Shown here: positions 51,528 to 60,513 of the stretch, in pieces
Layout of the letters: the number at the start of each line of letters is the position of its first letter
Position numbering within the stretch: position 1 is the stretch's first letter
Assembly (NCBI RefSeq): GCF_004348895.1
Contig: NZ_RRZK01000030.1
Span: 62,001 to 126,000, forward strand
DNA: 64,000 bases
Source: Pseudomonas vancouverensis
GTDB lineage: Bacteria; Pseudomonadota; Gammaproteobacteria; Pseudomonadales; Pseudomonadaceae
Reading direction: 5' to 3'
The notes under the pieces: generated by a model
Told to the model about the DNA's origin: nothing
What the model saw: only the letters and a program-made list of their open reading frames with translations
Database searches by the model: none
Made by a program: the position numbers and the translations under genes

Positions 51528-51890
51528 ATGTTGTTACGGGGCCTGACATGGCTGGTGCTGTTCCAATTGCTCGGCACGGCGCTCAATCATTTGTTTTTGC
51601 CGGTGCTGCCGGGCCCTATCGTTGGCCTACTGTTGTTGCTGATTTATCTGATTTGCCGTGGCCAGGTCGGTGAACCCCTGAGTCAGGCTGCCGGCAGCCT
51701 GTTGCGTTACCTGCCATTGTTGCTGGTGCCGCCGGCCGTGGGTGTGATGGTGTATGCCAAGGACATCGCCGCGGATTTCTGGGCCATCGTCGGTGCGCTG
51801 GTGTTGTCGCTGCTGCTGTCGATGGCGTTTGCCGGGGTGCTGATGCAGCGCATGGTCAAGCGTCACGTTCAGCCGGAGGACGGCCAATGA
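51528..51890 (+). CDS. CidA/LrgA family holin-like protein
   Basis: 120 residues with four membrane segments and the family stretch LPVLPGPIVGLLLLLIYL and LLVPPAVGVMVY. Holin-like proteins of this family act with LrgB partners in export or murein hydrolase control. It overlaps the next gene by 4 bases. Confidence 0.92.
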   Translation: MLLRGLTWLVLFQLLGTALNHLFLPVLPGPIVGLLLLLIYLICRGQVGEPLSQAAGSLLRYLPLLLVPPAVGVMVYAKDIAADFWAIVGALVLSLLLSMAFAGVLMQRMVKRHVQPEDGQ

Positions 51891-52603
51891 TGTTCGACTG
51901 GCAGGGTGCCTGGACTTCAGTCATTCACCATCCCTTGTTCGGGATCGGCATTACGTTAGGCGCTTATCAACTGGTGCTGGCGGCCTTCGAGAAAACCCGC
52001 TGGATCTTTTTGCAGCCGGTGCTGGTCTCCATGCTGCTGGTGATCGGGGTGCTGGTGGGCTGTGGCCTGACTTACGCCGAGTACCGCAAGAGCACCGAGA
52101 TCCTCAGTATCCTGCTCGGCCCGGCCACTGTCGCGCTGGCGGTGCCGCTGTACCTCAACCTGCGGCGGATTCGGCAGTTGTTCTGGCCGATATTTACTAC
52201 GCTGGTGATAGGCGGTGTAGTGGCCACGGGCATGGGCGTATTGCTGGGCTGGTCGTTCGGTGCCGAACACATGATCCTGATGACCATGGCACCCAAGTCG
52301 GTAACCTCGCCGATCGCGATGCTGGTGGCTGAGCAGATCGGTGGCGTGGCGGCCCTGGCGGCGGTGTTTGTACTGATCACCGGGGTCATCGGCGCGATTT
52401 TCGGGCCAGCGCTGTTGACCCGGCTCGGCGTACACAGTCCCGAAGCCCGAGGCATGGCCCTGGGCATGACTGCGCACGCGGTGGGCACCTCGGTGGCCTT
52501 GCAGGAAAGTGAAGAGTGCGGTGCCTTCGCGGCGCTGGCGATGAGTCTGATGGGCGTGGCCACGGCAGTGTTTCTGCCGTTGGCGGTGTCGATGGTGGTG
52601 TGA
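51887..52603 (+). CDS. LrgB family protein
   Basis: 238 residues with six to seven membrane segments. LrgB signatures are HPLFGIGITLGAYQL, LGPATVALAVPLY, APKSVTSPIAM and ARGMALGMTAHAVGTSVAL. Some relatives transport glycolate, lactate or pyruvate. Start ATG 51887 or the adjacent ATG 51890. Confidence 0.93.
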   Translation: MMFDWQGAWTSVIHHPLFGIGITLGAYQLVLAAFEKTRWIFLQPVLVSMLLVIGVLVGCGLTYAEYRKSTEILSILLGPATVALAVPLYLNLRRIRQLFWPIFTTLVIGGVVATGMGVLLGWSFGAEHMILMTMAPKSVTSPIAMLVAEQIGGVAALAAVFVLITGVIGAIFGPALLTRLGVHSPEARGMALGMTAHAVGTSVALQESEECGAFAALAMSLMGVATAVFLPLAVSMVV

Positions 52604-52614
52604 AGGAAATGTCT

Positions 52615-53205
52615 ATGAGCCTGCCGCTTTTTCCGCTGAATACGGTGCTGTTTCCTGGCTGCATCCTCGACTTGCAGATCTTCGAAGCGCGCTACCTGGA
52701 CATGATCGGTCGCTGCATGAAACAGGGCGGTGGCTTCGGCGTGGTGTGCATTCTCGACGGCGAAGAAGTCGGTATCGCTCCGGCCGGTTATGCGCTGGTC
52801 GGCTGTGAAGCGCTGATCACCGATTTCAAGCAACAGGACAATGGCCTGCTGGGGATTCGGGTGCAGGGCGGACGGCGCTTTCACGTGCTACGCACCGAAG
52901 TCCAGCGCGATCAGTTGACCCTCGCCGAAGTCGAGTGGCTCGAGGACGAACCCGAGCAACCCTTGCAGGACGAGGACGCCGATCTGGTGGCCCTGCTCAA
53001 GGCGTTGGCGGAACATCCGATGGTCGAAGCCCTGAACATGGGCACCGAAGCCACCGGGCAACAGTCGCTGGCCAATCAACTGGCGTACCTGTTGCCGTTC
53101 GCCGAGCTGGACAAGATCGACCTGCTGCAACTCGACGACCCGCAGCAACGCCTGGATGCGATTCAGGCGCTGCTGGATGAGTTGCAGGGTGAGTTGTTTG
53201 CCTGA
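52615..53205 (+). CDS. LON N-terminal (substrate-binding) domain protein
   Basis: 196 residues beginning MSLPLFPLNTVLFPGCILDLQIFEARYLDM, the LON-N domain start, with FGVVCILDGEEVG and the helical tail ending QRLDAIQALLDELQ. It has no ATPase or protease part. Free LON-N proteins are widespread and poorly characterised, perhaps adaptors. AGGAA lies before ATG 52615. Confidence 0.88.
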   Translation: MSLPLFPLNTVLFPGCILDLQIFEARYLDMIGRCMKQGGGFGVVCILDGEEVGIAPAGYALVGCEALITDFKQQDNGLLGIRVQGGRRFHVLRTEVQRDQLTLAEVEWLEDEPEQPLQDEDADLVALLKALAEHPMVEALNMGTEATGQQSLANQLAYLLPFAELDKIDLLQLDDPQQRLDAIQALLDELQGELFA

Positions 53206-53226
53206 GGTTTCGGGAAAGCCTTCCGC

Positions 53227-54543
53227 TTAATAGGCGTAGCGCATCATCGTGTGCGGTAAATGACGCATCACGAAAAAGCTGAACAGCGCCACCAGCGCCG
53301 GCAATATCAGCCACCAGACCTTGGGTGGCAGAGCTTGCAGCGGCTCCTTGCGTTGTACCAGCCAGAGACTCGCCGCACAGATGCACGCCGCCAACATGGT
53401 GCCGGCGAGGATGTCGGTCGGCCAGTGCGCGCCGAGGTACACGCGAGATAGCGCGATAGCCAAGGCCGGTATGCTGCCGAGCAGCAGCCAGGTCAGACGC
53501 ATCCTTGGCGGTTGCCCGCGACCGGCCAGTACCGCGAGGGTCAGGAACAAGGCGAGCGCGCCAGACGCATGGCCGCTGGGCATGCTGTAGCTGGTCAGCG
53601 GATCGCTCAGGACTTCCGGGCGTACCCGGGCAAAAAAGTGTTTGGTGGTGGTATTGGCCAGTGCCGTGAACAGTAACGTGCCGATGGCGAAGATCGCCTG
53701 GCGCCATTGCCGGGTAATCAGCAGCAACCCCACTAGCAGCGCACTGAACAGCAACATGTTGCGGAACTCGCCAATCAGCGTGAAAACCACTGCCACTTCG
53801 TCGAGCATCGGACTGCGGTGTTCCTGCACCAGGGTCATCACACCCTGGTCGAGGGCGCTCAGGTAGGGATAGCCGATAAACAGTCCCAGCAGAATCAACA
53901 AACTCATGCCGGTAATGAACAGGGTGGCCCTGCGGTGCTGGCGCATGCTGCTGGTGGCGCTGAGCCCCACCATCACCGCGATGCTGCCGGCGACGATACC
54001 GGCCTGAAGCCAGAAGCCTTCGGGTAATGGCAAGCGAATCGCCGCGCCGGTGGCCCAACCGGGCAGCAGATAGGCCACCGACCAGCCCGCCGCCGCCAGC
54101 AGGCTGACGGCGAAAAAACGCGGGAAGGGCATGTCACACATGCCCGCGACCATCGGCAGCATGGGGCGCAGTGGCCCGATAAAACGGCCGACCAGCAAGC
54201 TGGCAATGCCGTAGCGCGCAAAATAGGTTTCGGCCCCGGCGATCCATTCAGGGTGATGACGCAGGCCGGGCAGGCGCCGGATATTCTGGTGGAAGTGGCG
54301 GCCGAGAAAATACGAAACAACGTCACCCAACACGCCCGCCAGAAAGCCCAGCAGCAAGGTTTCGCTCAGCGACAGCGCGCCGCTGCCTGCCAGCACGGCG
54401 ACGGCGAACAGCAATACTGTACCGGGAACAATCAGCCCGGCAATCGCCAGGCACTCGACAAACGCAATGATGAACACTGCCGCTGCCAGCCATTGCGGGT
54501 TGACCGCCAGCCAGCCGGTCACGCTATCGAGCCATGGGCCCAT
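53227..54543 (-). CDS. DedA - PAP2 phosphatase fusion protein
   Basis: 438 residues. The N-terminal half (1-200) is DedA-like: FVECLAIAGLIVPGTVLLFAVA, FLGRHF, VGRFIGPLRPMLPMVAGM. The C-terminal half is a PAP2 phosphatase with the three motifs KHFFARVRP, YSMPSGHAS and SRVYLGAHWPTD. The fusion suggests handling and dephosphorylation of a lipid (di)phosphate such as undecaprenyl pyrophosphate or phosphatidate. ATG 54543 has GGAG 8 bases upstream. Confidence 0.92.
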   Translation of the reverse strand: MGPWLDSVTGWLAVNPQWLAAAVFIIAFVECLAIAGLIVPGTVLLFAVAVLAGSGALSLSETLLLGFLAGVLGDVVSYFLGRHFHQNIRRLPGLRHHPEWIAGAETYFARYGIASLLVGRFIGPLRPMLPMVAGMCDMPFPRFFAVSLLAAAGWSVAYLLPGWATGAAIRLPLPEGFWLQAGIVAGSIAVMVGLSATSSMRQHRRATLFITGMSLLILLGLFIGYPYLSALDQGVMTLVQEHRSPMLDEVAVVFTLIGEFRNMLLFSALLVGLLLITRQWRQAIFAIGTLLFTALANTTTKHFFARVRPEVLSDPLTSYSMPSGHASGALALFLTLAVLAGRGQPPRMRLTWLLLGSIPALAIALSRVYLGAHWPTDILAGTMLAACICAASLWLVQRKEPLQALPPKVWWLILPALVALFSFFVMRHLPHTMMRYAY

Positions 54544-54610
54544 ACATACCACTCCATTGAATGTTCAAACTGATTCCGGGAAAAAACGCATTTCAGGCGC
54601 TACTGATCAT

Positions 54611-54702
54611 TGTAGGGGCGAGTCTGCGCGCGAAAGCGCTGTGTCAGGCGCATCTGTTTCGCCTGGGCTGGCCCTTCGCGAGCACGCTCGCTCCTGCAGG
54701 TT
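54611..54702. repeat. Diverged family-B REP pair
   Basis: GTAGGGGCGAGTCTGCGCGCGAA (near 54611-54635) and CTTCGCGAGCACGCTCGCTCCTGCAGG (about 54674-54701) are imperfect inverted relatives of the family-B arms, between the DedA-PAP2 and mpg genes. Confidence 0.65.
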
Positions 54703-54711
54703 TGGCTGTGT

Positions 54712-55410
54712 TCAGGCGAGCAGCAGGTAGTCGCGACCTTCGACCTGCCCCCGGCGCAACGGGTTCCGGGTGCAGTACGCTGCGTAGGCCGCGTCGACGA
54801 AGCGGTACATCAGGTGCTCATCGCGCCCGTGGGGAATGCCTAGCCGGGTGGTCTGGATGATTTGTGCCGGCACCAGTCCCACGTCTTCCACCAGCATCAT
54901 CTCGGGGTCGAAGCGCTTTGCGTCCCAGACCGGGACTTTCAGGCCCATGGCCTTGCAGAGCAGTGTCTGCCCGGCGCAGAGCTTTTGCGACGGGCGCGGA
55001 CGACCCTCGGCATCGGGGTTGTTCAGGAGCATCTGCGCCAGGCTGGCCGGGCCGCTGACTTCATCGACCCACGGATAGGCGGACTTTATGAGCACGGCAT
55101 TGCCGGGGCCCTGAGCGCTGAAGTTGAGGGAATCGCCACCTCGGGCGTAGTACATATAGATGTGGCCGCCATCCAGAAACAAAGCCTTACGCTTTTCTGT
55201 GTAGCCGAGGGAGGCGTGGCTGCCCTTTTCTGCGCAGTAATAGGCCTCGGTTTCGATGATCCGGGCGCTGAGCCACAGGTCGCCGACCCGGTGACGGATG
55301 ACCTTGCCCAGGAGCTCCCGGGCAAGAATCTGCGCATCGCGATCGAAAAAATCGTCTGCAAGTGCAGTGGGCAGGCGCGTTGCCGGCGTGCCAACAGTCA
55401 GGTTGGACAT
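54712..55410 (-). CDS. mpg: 3-methyladenine DNA glycosylase (AAG/Mpg family)
   Basis: 232 residues from ATG 55410. Motifs are DRDAQILARELLGKVIRH, RIIETEAYYC (catalytic Glu region), KRKALFLDGGHIYMYYARGGDSLNF and GPASLAQ. It excises alkylated purines. A longer TTG start at 55455 is rejected. No clear Shine-Dalgarno is visible. Confidence 0.93.
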   Translation of the reverse strand: MSNLTVGTPATRLPTALADDFFDRDAQILARELLGKVIRHRVGDLWLSARIIETEAYYCAEKGSHASLGYTEKRKALFLDGGHIYMYYARGGDSLNFSAQGPGNAVLIKSAYPWVDEVSGPASLAQMLLNNPDAEGRPRPSQKLCAGQTLLCKAMGLKVPVWDAKRFDPEMMLVEDVGLVPAQIIQTTRLGIPHGRDEHLMYRFVDAAYAAYCTRNPLRRGQVEGRDYLLLA

Positions 55411-55600
55411 GGTGAGCGGCGTTAATCGAGGCTGAATGAGGCCTGATGATAACAATTCGCAGCTTAATTCCAGCTGAACGTCGGCAAATCGTTGTCCATT
55501 TCGACCATCCGCCCGTCACCGCTGTTAGTCGGTGGGCGCGACAGCTATAATCTGCCGCTTTACTCTTTACCAAGACCTTGAGCAAAGACCACGGCAGACC

Positions 55601-56872
55601 ATGACTGAGCCCGTTCTTGACTATATGACCCGCCTGGGTCGCGCCGCCCGTGAAGCTTCTCGCGTCATCGGCCGTGCCAGCACTGCGCAGAAAAACCGTG
55701 CCCTGCAGGCTGCCGCCAATGCGCTGGACGCTGCGCGCGCCGAGCTGACGGCCGCAAACGAGCAGGATCTGGCGGCGGGCCGTGCCAATGGTCTGGAGCC
55801 TGCGCTGCTCGAGCGTCTGGCGCTGACGCCTGCGCGTATCGACGGCATGATCGTCGGTCTGCGTCAGGTGGCGGCATTGCCGGACCCGGTCGGAGCGATC
55901 CGTGACATGAGTTTCCGCCCGTCGGGTATTCAGGTCGGCAAGATGCGCGTGCCTTTGGGCGTGATCGGGATCATCTACGAGTCGCGGCCAAATGTGACCA
56001 TCGATGCCGCCAGCCTGTGCCTGAAGTCGGGCAACGCAACTATCCTGCGTGGCGGTTCCGAGGCGATTCATTCCAATCGCGCCATCGCCGCCTGCATTCA
56101 GCGCGGTCTGGCCGAGGCCGGCTTGCCGGCGGCCGTGGTGCAAGTGGTCGAAACCACGGATCGGGCGGCAGTCGGTGCACTGATCAGCATGCCCGAGTAT
56201 GTCGACGTCATCGTGCCCCGTGGCGGCCGTGGCCTGATCGAGCGGGTCAGTCGTGATGCCCGCGTTCCGGTGATCAAGCATCTGGACGGCATCTGCCACG
56301 TTTATGTCAGCGAGCACGCCGATCTGGCCAAGGCCCAGCGTATCGCTTTCAATGCCAAGACCTATCGTTATGGCATCTGCGGTGCCATGGAGACGTTGCT
56401 GATCGAGCAAAGTGTTGCCAAGGATTTCCTGCCGGCGATGGCCGCCCAGTTCCGCGAGAAAGGCGTCGAGCTGCGTGGCTGCGAGCGCACCCGGGCGATC
56501 ATCGATGCCGTGCCGGCCACCGAAGAAGACTGGAGCACCGAGTACCTGGCGCCGATTCTGTCGATCCGCGTGGTCGACGGGCTGGACCAGGCCATCGAGC
56601 ACATCAACCATTACGGCTCTCACCACACTGATTCGATCGTCAGCGAACACCAGGGCGACACCCGGCGTTTCGTGGCTGAGGTCGACTCATCGTCGGTGAT
56701 GATCAACACGCCGACCTGCTTTGCCGATGGCTTCGAATACGGATTGGGTGCCGAGATTGGCATTTCTACTGATAAGCTGCACGCCCGTGGCCCGGTAGGG
56801 CTCGAAGGGCTGACCTGCGAGAAGTACATCGTGGTCGGTGATGGCCAGTTGCGCGGACAGGAGCCGGCCTGA
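55601..56872 (+). CDS. proA: Gamma-glutamyl phosphate reductase
   Basis: 423 residues, MTEPVLDYMTRLGRAAREASR. Motifs include VPLGVIGIIYESRPNVTIDAA, RGGSEAIHSN and the active Cys in YGICGAMETLLI, then GLGAEIGISTDKLHARGPVGLEGLT. Second step of proline synthesis. It begins the plus-strand run that ends in the elongasome genes. The 190-base gap upstream holds no supported feature. Confidence 0.97.
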   Translation: MTEPVLDYMTRLGRAAREASRVIGRASTAQKNRALQAAANALDAARAELTAANEQDLAAGRANGLEPALLERLALTPARIDGMIVGLRQVAALPDPVGAIRDMSFRPSGIQVGKMRVPLGVIGIIYESRPNVTIDAASLCLKSGNATILRGGSEAIHSNRAIAACIQRGLAEAGLPAAVVQVVETTDRAAVGALISMPEYVDVIVPRGGRGLIERVSRDARVPVIKHLDGICHVYVSEHADLAKAQRIAFNAKTYRYGICGAMETLLIEQSVAKDFLPAMAAQFREKGVELRGCERTRAIIDAVPATEEDWSTEYLAPILSIRVVDGLDQAIEHINHYGSHHTDSIVSEHQGDTRRFVAEVDSSSVMINTPTCFADGFEYGLGAEIGISTDKLHARGPVGLEGLTCEKYIVVGDGQLRGQEPA

Positions 56873-56873
56873 C

Positions 56874-57563
56874 TTGGGCGACCACGACCCGTCAGCCCCG
56901 GTCACTGCCAGCGAGCCGGCGCCCCGGCGCATTGGCGTACTGGGTGGAACCTTCGACCCGGTGCACATCGGCCATTTGCGCGGTGCACTGGAAGTCGCCG
57001 AAACCCTGGCGCTCGATGAGCTGCGTCTGACACCCAGTGCCAGACCGCCTCACCGGGATACGCCACAGGTGTCGGCGCAAGACCGTCTGGCGATGGTCGA
57101 GTGCGCGGTGGCCGGTGTGGCACCGTTGGTGGTGGACGCCCGTGAATTGCAGCGGGACAAACCGTCCTACACCATCGATACCCTGGAACTGATGCGCGCC
57201 GAACTGGCCGCGTCCGACCAGGTTTTTCTGCTTTTGGGCTGGGACGCTTTTTGCGGCCTGCCCACTTGGCACCGCTGGGAAGAGTTGCTCCAGCATTGCC
57301 ATATCCTGGTGTTGCAACGCCCGGATGCCGACAGCGAACCGCCGGATGCCTTGCGCAACCTGCTGGCAGCGCGCTCGGTGAGCGACCCGCTGGCCCTCAA
57401 GGGGCCGAGCGGACAGATTGCATTCGTCTGGCAGACACCGCTCGCGGTATCTGCCACCCAGATCCGTCAACTGCTGGCCAGCGGTAAGTCGGTACGTTTC
57501 CTGGTGCCCGACGCGGTCCTGGCCTACATCGATGCGCACGGTCTGTACCGTGCGTCGAACTGA
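56874..57563 (+). CDS. nadD: Nicotinate-nucleotide adenylyltransferase
   Basis: 229 residues from a TTG two bases after proA, with AGGAG about 10 bases upstream; an ATG at 56841, inside proA, is an alternative start. The nucleotidyltransferase motif GVLGGTFDPVHIGHLRGA, RPPHRDTPQVSA, LGWDAFCGLPTWHRW and the C-terminal SATQIRQLLASGKSVRFLVP are those of NadD. It makes nicotinate adenine dinucleotide for NAD synthesis. Start uncertain, identity secure. Confidence 0.93.
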   Translation: MGDHDPSAPVTASEPAPRRIGVLGGTFDPVHIGHLRGALEVAETLALDELRLTPSARPPHRDTPQVSAQDRLAMVECAVAGVAPLVVDARELQRDKPSYTIDTLELMRAELAASDQVFLLLGWDAFCGLPTWHRWEELLQHCHILVLQRPDADSEPPDALRNLLAARSVSDPLALKGPSGQIAFVWQTPLAVSATQIRQLLASGKSVRFLVPDAVLAYIDAHGLYRASN

Positions 57564-57635
57564 ATAGGAGTGCTTCAAGGCACGTGGCAACAACGTGTAC
57601 CGAAGCCCCGAACATACGAGCAAAACGAGTTTTAT

Positions 57636-58130
57636 ATGACGAGCAACAACGAAAGCAAAGTAAAACGCAAAGGCACATTCAAGAGTGCGCCGCTGCCGGA
57701 AAAGGTCCTCGCCGCCGAGCCGCCTAAAGGTGACGAGCTGGTCAAGATCGCCGTAGCCGCCCTGGAAGACGTCAAGGCCCAGGACGTGCTGGTCATCGAT
57801 GTTCGCGACAAGCAGAGCATCACTGACTACATGATCATCGCCACCGGTACTTCCAACCGCCAGATCGGCGCGATGCTGGACAAGGTCCGTGAAGCCGTCA
57901 AAGCCCTGGGCATCAAGCCGTTGGGTGAAGAAGGCAAGGGCGACAGCGACTGGGTACTGCTGGACATGGACGACGTCATCGTTCACATGATGACCTCCAA
58001 CGCCCGTCAGTTCTACGACCTGGAGCGCCTGTGGAAAGGTGCCGAGCAGAGCCGTGCCGCTGACGGCAAACACCACAGCCCTGAAGTTGGTCACGAGCAT
58101 TTCAACAAGCTCAACAAAGACCAGGAATAA
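57636..58130 (+). CDS. rsfS: Ribosome silencing factor RsfS
   Basis: 164 residues. The RsfS core starts near residue 36 (DELVKIAVAALEDVKAQDVLV) and contains DYMIIATGTSNRQIGAM and GDSDWVLLDMDDVIVHMM. It binds L14 and blocks subunit joining in starvation. A basic, proline-containing N-terminal extension of about 35 residues precedes the core, longer than in E. coli. Order nadD-rsfS-rlmH is standard. Confidence 0.93.
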   Translation: MTSNNESKVKRKGTFKSAPLPEKVLAAEPPKGDELVKIAVAALEDVKAQDVLVIDVRDKQSITDYMIIATGTSNRQIGAMLDKVREAVKALGIKPLGEEGKGDSDWVLLDMDDVIVHMMTSNARQFYDLERLWKGAEQSRAADGKHHSPEVGHEHFNKLNKDQE

Positions 58131-58139
58131 GGAACGGCT

Positions 58140-58607
58140 GTGCGACTGCGACTGATCGCCGTCGGTTCACGCATGCCCAAGTGGGTGGAAGAAGGCTGGC
58201 ATGAATATGCCAAGCGTCTTCCGTCCGAGCTGGCGCTGGAACTGGTGGAAATTCCGCTCAATACCCGCGGCAAGAATGCCGACGTGGCCCGTTTCATCCG
58301 CCAGGAAGGCGAAGCGATGCTGGCCAAGGTCGGGCCGAACGAGCGGATTGTCACACTCGAAGTGCACGGTAAGCCCTGGAGCACCGAGCAGCTGGCGGTC
58401 GAACTTGATCGCTGGCGCCTGGACTCGCGCACGGTCAACTTCATGGTCGGCGGCCCGGAAGGGCTGGCTCCGGAAGTCTGTGCCCGCGCTGATCAGCGCT
58501 GGTCGTTGTCGCCGCTGACATTGCCGCACCCACTGGTGCGGATTCTGATCGGCGAACAGCTGTACCGTGCCTGGACCGTGCTGTCCGGTCACCCTTACCA
58601 CAAGTAG
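58140..58607 (+). CDS. rlmH: 23S rRNA pseudouridine(1915) N3-methyltransferase RlmH
   Basis: 155 residues from GTG 58140 after AAGGAA. SPOUT-fold knot: NFMVGGPEGL, LSPLTLPHPLVRILIGEQLYRAW ending in HPYHK, the invariant tail of RlmH. Methylates helix 69 of mature ribosomes. Confidence 0.97.
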   Translation: MRLRLIAVGSRMPKWVEEGWHEYAKRLPSELALELVEIPLNTRGKNADVARFIRQEGEAMLAKVGPNERIVTLEVHGKPWSTEQLAVELDRWRLDSRTVNFMVGGPEGLAPEVCARADQRWSLSPLTLPHPLVRILIGEQLYRAWTVLSGHPYHK

Positions 58608-58617
58608 TTCGGCCCTC

Positions 58618-60513
58618 ATGTCTCAACCGATCCGCATCAAGGACCACGAAAAAGACGCCCGTCTGGTGCGTGGCCGCGTCGTGTTCGGGGCAATTGCCGT
58701 CATGGTGCTGATTGGCGTGCTGATCGCGCGGCTGTATTTCCTTCAGGTGATCCAGTACGAGTACCACTCGACCCTGTCGGAAAACAACCGCGTCCATGTG
58801 CAGCCGATTCCGCCGCCCCGTGGGTTGATTTACGACCGTAACGGTGTGGTGATTGCCGACAACCGGCCCAGCTTCAGCCTGAGCATGACCCGCGAGCGTT
58901 CTGGCGATTGGCAGCAAATACTCGATGTGATCGTGCAGGTGCTCGAGCTGACGCCCGAGGATCGGGTGATTTTCGAGAAGCGCATGCGCCAGGGGCGGCG
59001 GCCGTTCGAGCCGGTGCCGATCATGTTCGAGTTGACCGAAGAACAGATCGCGCGGATCGCCGTGAACCAGTTCCGCCTGCCCGGGGTGGAAGTGGTCGCG
59101 CAGTTGGTGCGTCACTACCCGCAGGGCGCGCATTTTGCGCACTCGGTGGGTTACATGGGGCGGATCAACGAGAAAGAGCTCAAGACGCTGGATCCGGTGA
59201 GTTACAGCGGCACCCATCAAATTGGCAAAACCGGTATCGAGCGCTTCTACGAGCCGGAATTGCACGGTCAGGTCGGCTACGAAGAAGTCGAGACCAACGC
59301 TCGTGGCCGCGTCTTGCGCGTGCTCAAGCGTACCGATCCGGTTCCCGGCAAGGACATTGTCCTGAGCCTGGACATCAAATTGCAGGAAGCCGCCGAACTC
59401 GCACTCGGTGGTCGTCGTGGTGCCGTGGTTGCACTGGACCCCAATACCGGTGAGGTTTTGGCGATGGTCAGCCAACCGAGCTTCGACCCGAACCTGTTCG
59501 TCACCGGCATCAGCTTCAAGGCCTATTCCGAACTGCGCGATTCGATCGACCGGCCGTTGTTCAACCGGGTTCTGCGTGGCCTGTATCCGCCGGGTTCGAC
59601 CATCAAGCCGGCCGTGGCCATTGCCGGTCTGGATTCCGGCGTGGTGACCGCGTCGACCCGGGTGTTCGACCCCGGCTACTACATGCTGCCCAACTACGAT
59701 CACAAGTACCGTAACTGGAACCGCACCGGTGACGGTTACGTGGACCTCGATACGGCGATCATGCGTTCCAACGACACCTACTTCTATGACCTGGCACACA
59801 AGCTGGGCATTGATCGGTTGTCGTCTTACCTGAGCAAGTTCGGTATCGGTCAGAAAGTCTCCCTGGACATGTTCGAAGAGTCGCCGGGGCTGATGCCGTC
59901 CCGCGAGTGGAAGCGCGCGACCCGTCGTCAGGCGTGGTTCCCGGGCGAAACGCTGATTCTGGGGATCGGTCAGGGCTACATGCAGTCGACTCCGTTGCAA
60001 CTGGCCCAGGCCACGGCCCTGGTGGCCAACAAGGGTGTCTGGAACCGTCCGCACCTGGCCAAGACCATCGAAGGCCAGAAGCCGGTGGACCACAACCCGA
60101 TGCCGGACATCGTCCTGCGCGATCCGTCGGACTGGACCAAGGTCAACCACGGCATGCAGCAGGTGATGCACGGTGCCCGGGGTACGGCGCGCAAGGCTTC
60201 CATCGGCGCGCAATACCGGATTGCCGGCAAGAGCGGTACGGCCCAAGTGGTCGCAATCAAGCAAGGCGAGAAGTACGACCGTTCCAAGGTTCAGGAGCGC
60301 CATCGTGACCACGCCTTGTTCGTCGGCTTTGCACCGGCAGACAACCCGAAAATCGTAGTGGCGGTGATGGTCGAGAACGGCGAGTCCGGCTCCGGCGTCG
60401 CCGCGCCCGTCGTGCGTCAAGTCATGGATGCCTGGCTTCTGGACCCCGAAGGTCGCCTGAAGCCTGAATACGCAAGCCCCATCAGTGCAGAGGCTACCGC
60501 CCGTGATGAATAA
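58618..60513 (+). CDS. mrdA: Penicillin-binding protein 2 (elongasome transpeptidase)
   Basis: 631 residues with one N-terminal membrane segment, a pedestal (PPRGLIYDRNGVVIADNRPSF) and a transpeptidase domain with S327-T-I-K330, SND in MRSNDTYFYDLAHKLG and KSGTAQ. It cross-links lateral-wall peptidoglycan with RodA. The rodA start overlaps its end by 8 bases. Confidence 0.98.
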   Translation: MSQPIRIKDHEKDARLVRGRVVFGAIAVMVLIGVLIARLYFLQVIQYEYHSTLSENNRVHVQPIPPPRGLIYDRNGVVIADNRPSFSLSMTRERSGDWQQILDVIVQVLELTPEDRVIFEKRMRQGRRPFEPVPIMFELTEEQIARIAVNQFRLPGVEVVAQLVRHYPQGAHFAHSVGYMGRINEKELKTLDPVSYSGTHQIGKTGIERFYEPELHGQVGYEEVETNARGRVLRVLKRTDPVPGKDIVLSLDIKLQEAAELALGGRRGAVVALDPNTGEVLAMVSQPSFDPNLFVTGISFKAYSELRDSIDRPLFNRVLRGLYPPGSTIKPAVAIAGLDSGVVTASTRVFDPGYYMLPNYDHKYRNWNRTGDGYVDLDTAIMRSNDTYFYDLAHKLGIDRLSSYLSKFGIGQKVSLDMFEESPGLMPSREWKRATRRQAWFPGETLILGIGQGYMQSTPLQLAQATALVANKGVWNRPHLAKTIEGQKPVDHNPMPDIVLRDPSDWTKVNHGMQQVMHGARGTARKASIGAQYRIAGKSGTAQVVAIKQGEKYDRSKVQERHRDHALFVGFAPADNPKIVVAVMVENGESGSGVAAPVVRQVMDAWLLDPEGRLKPEYASPISAEATARDE

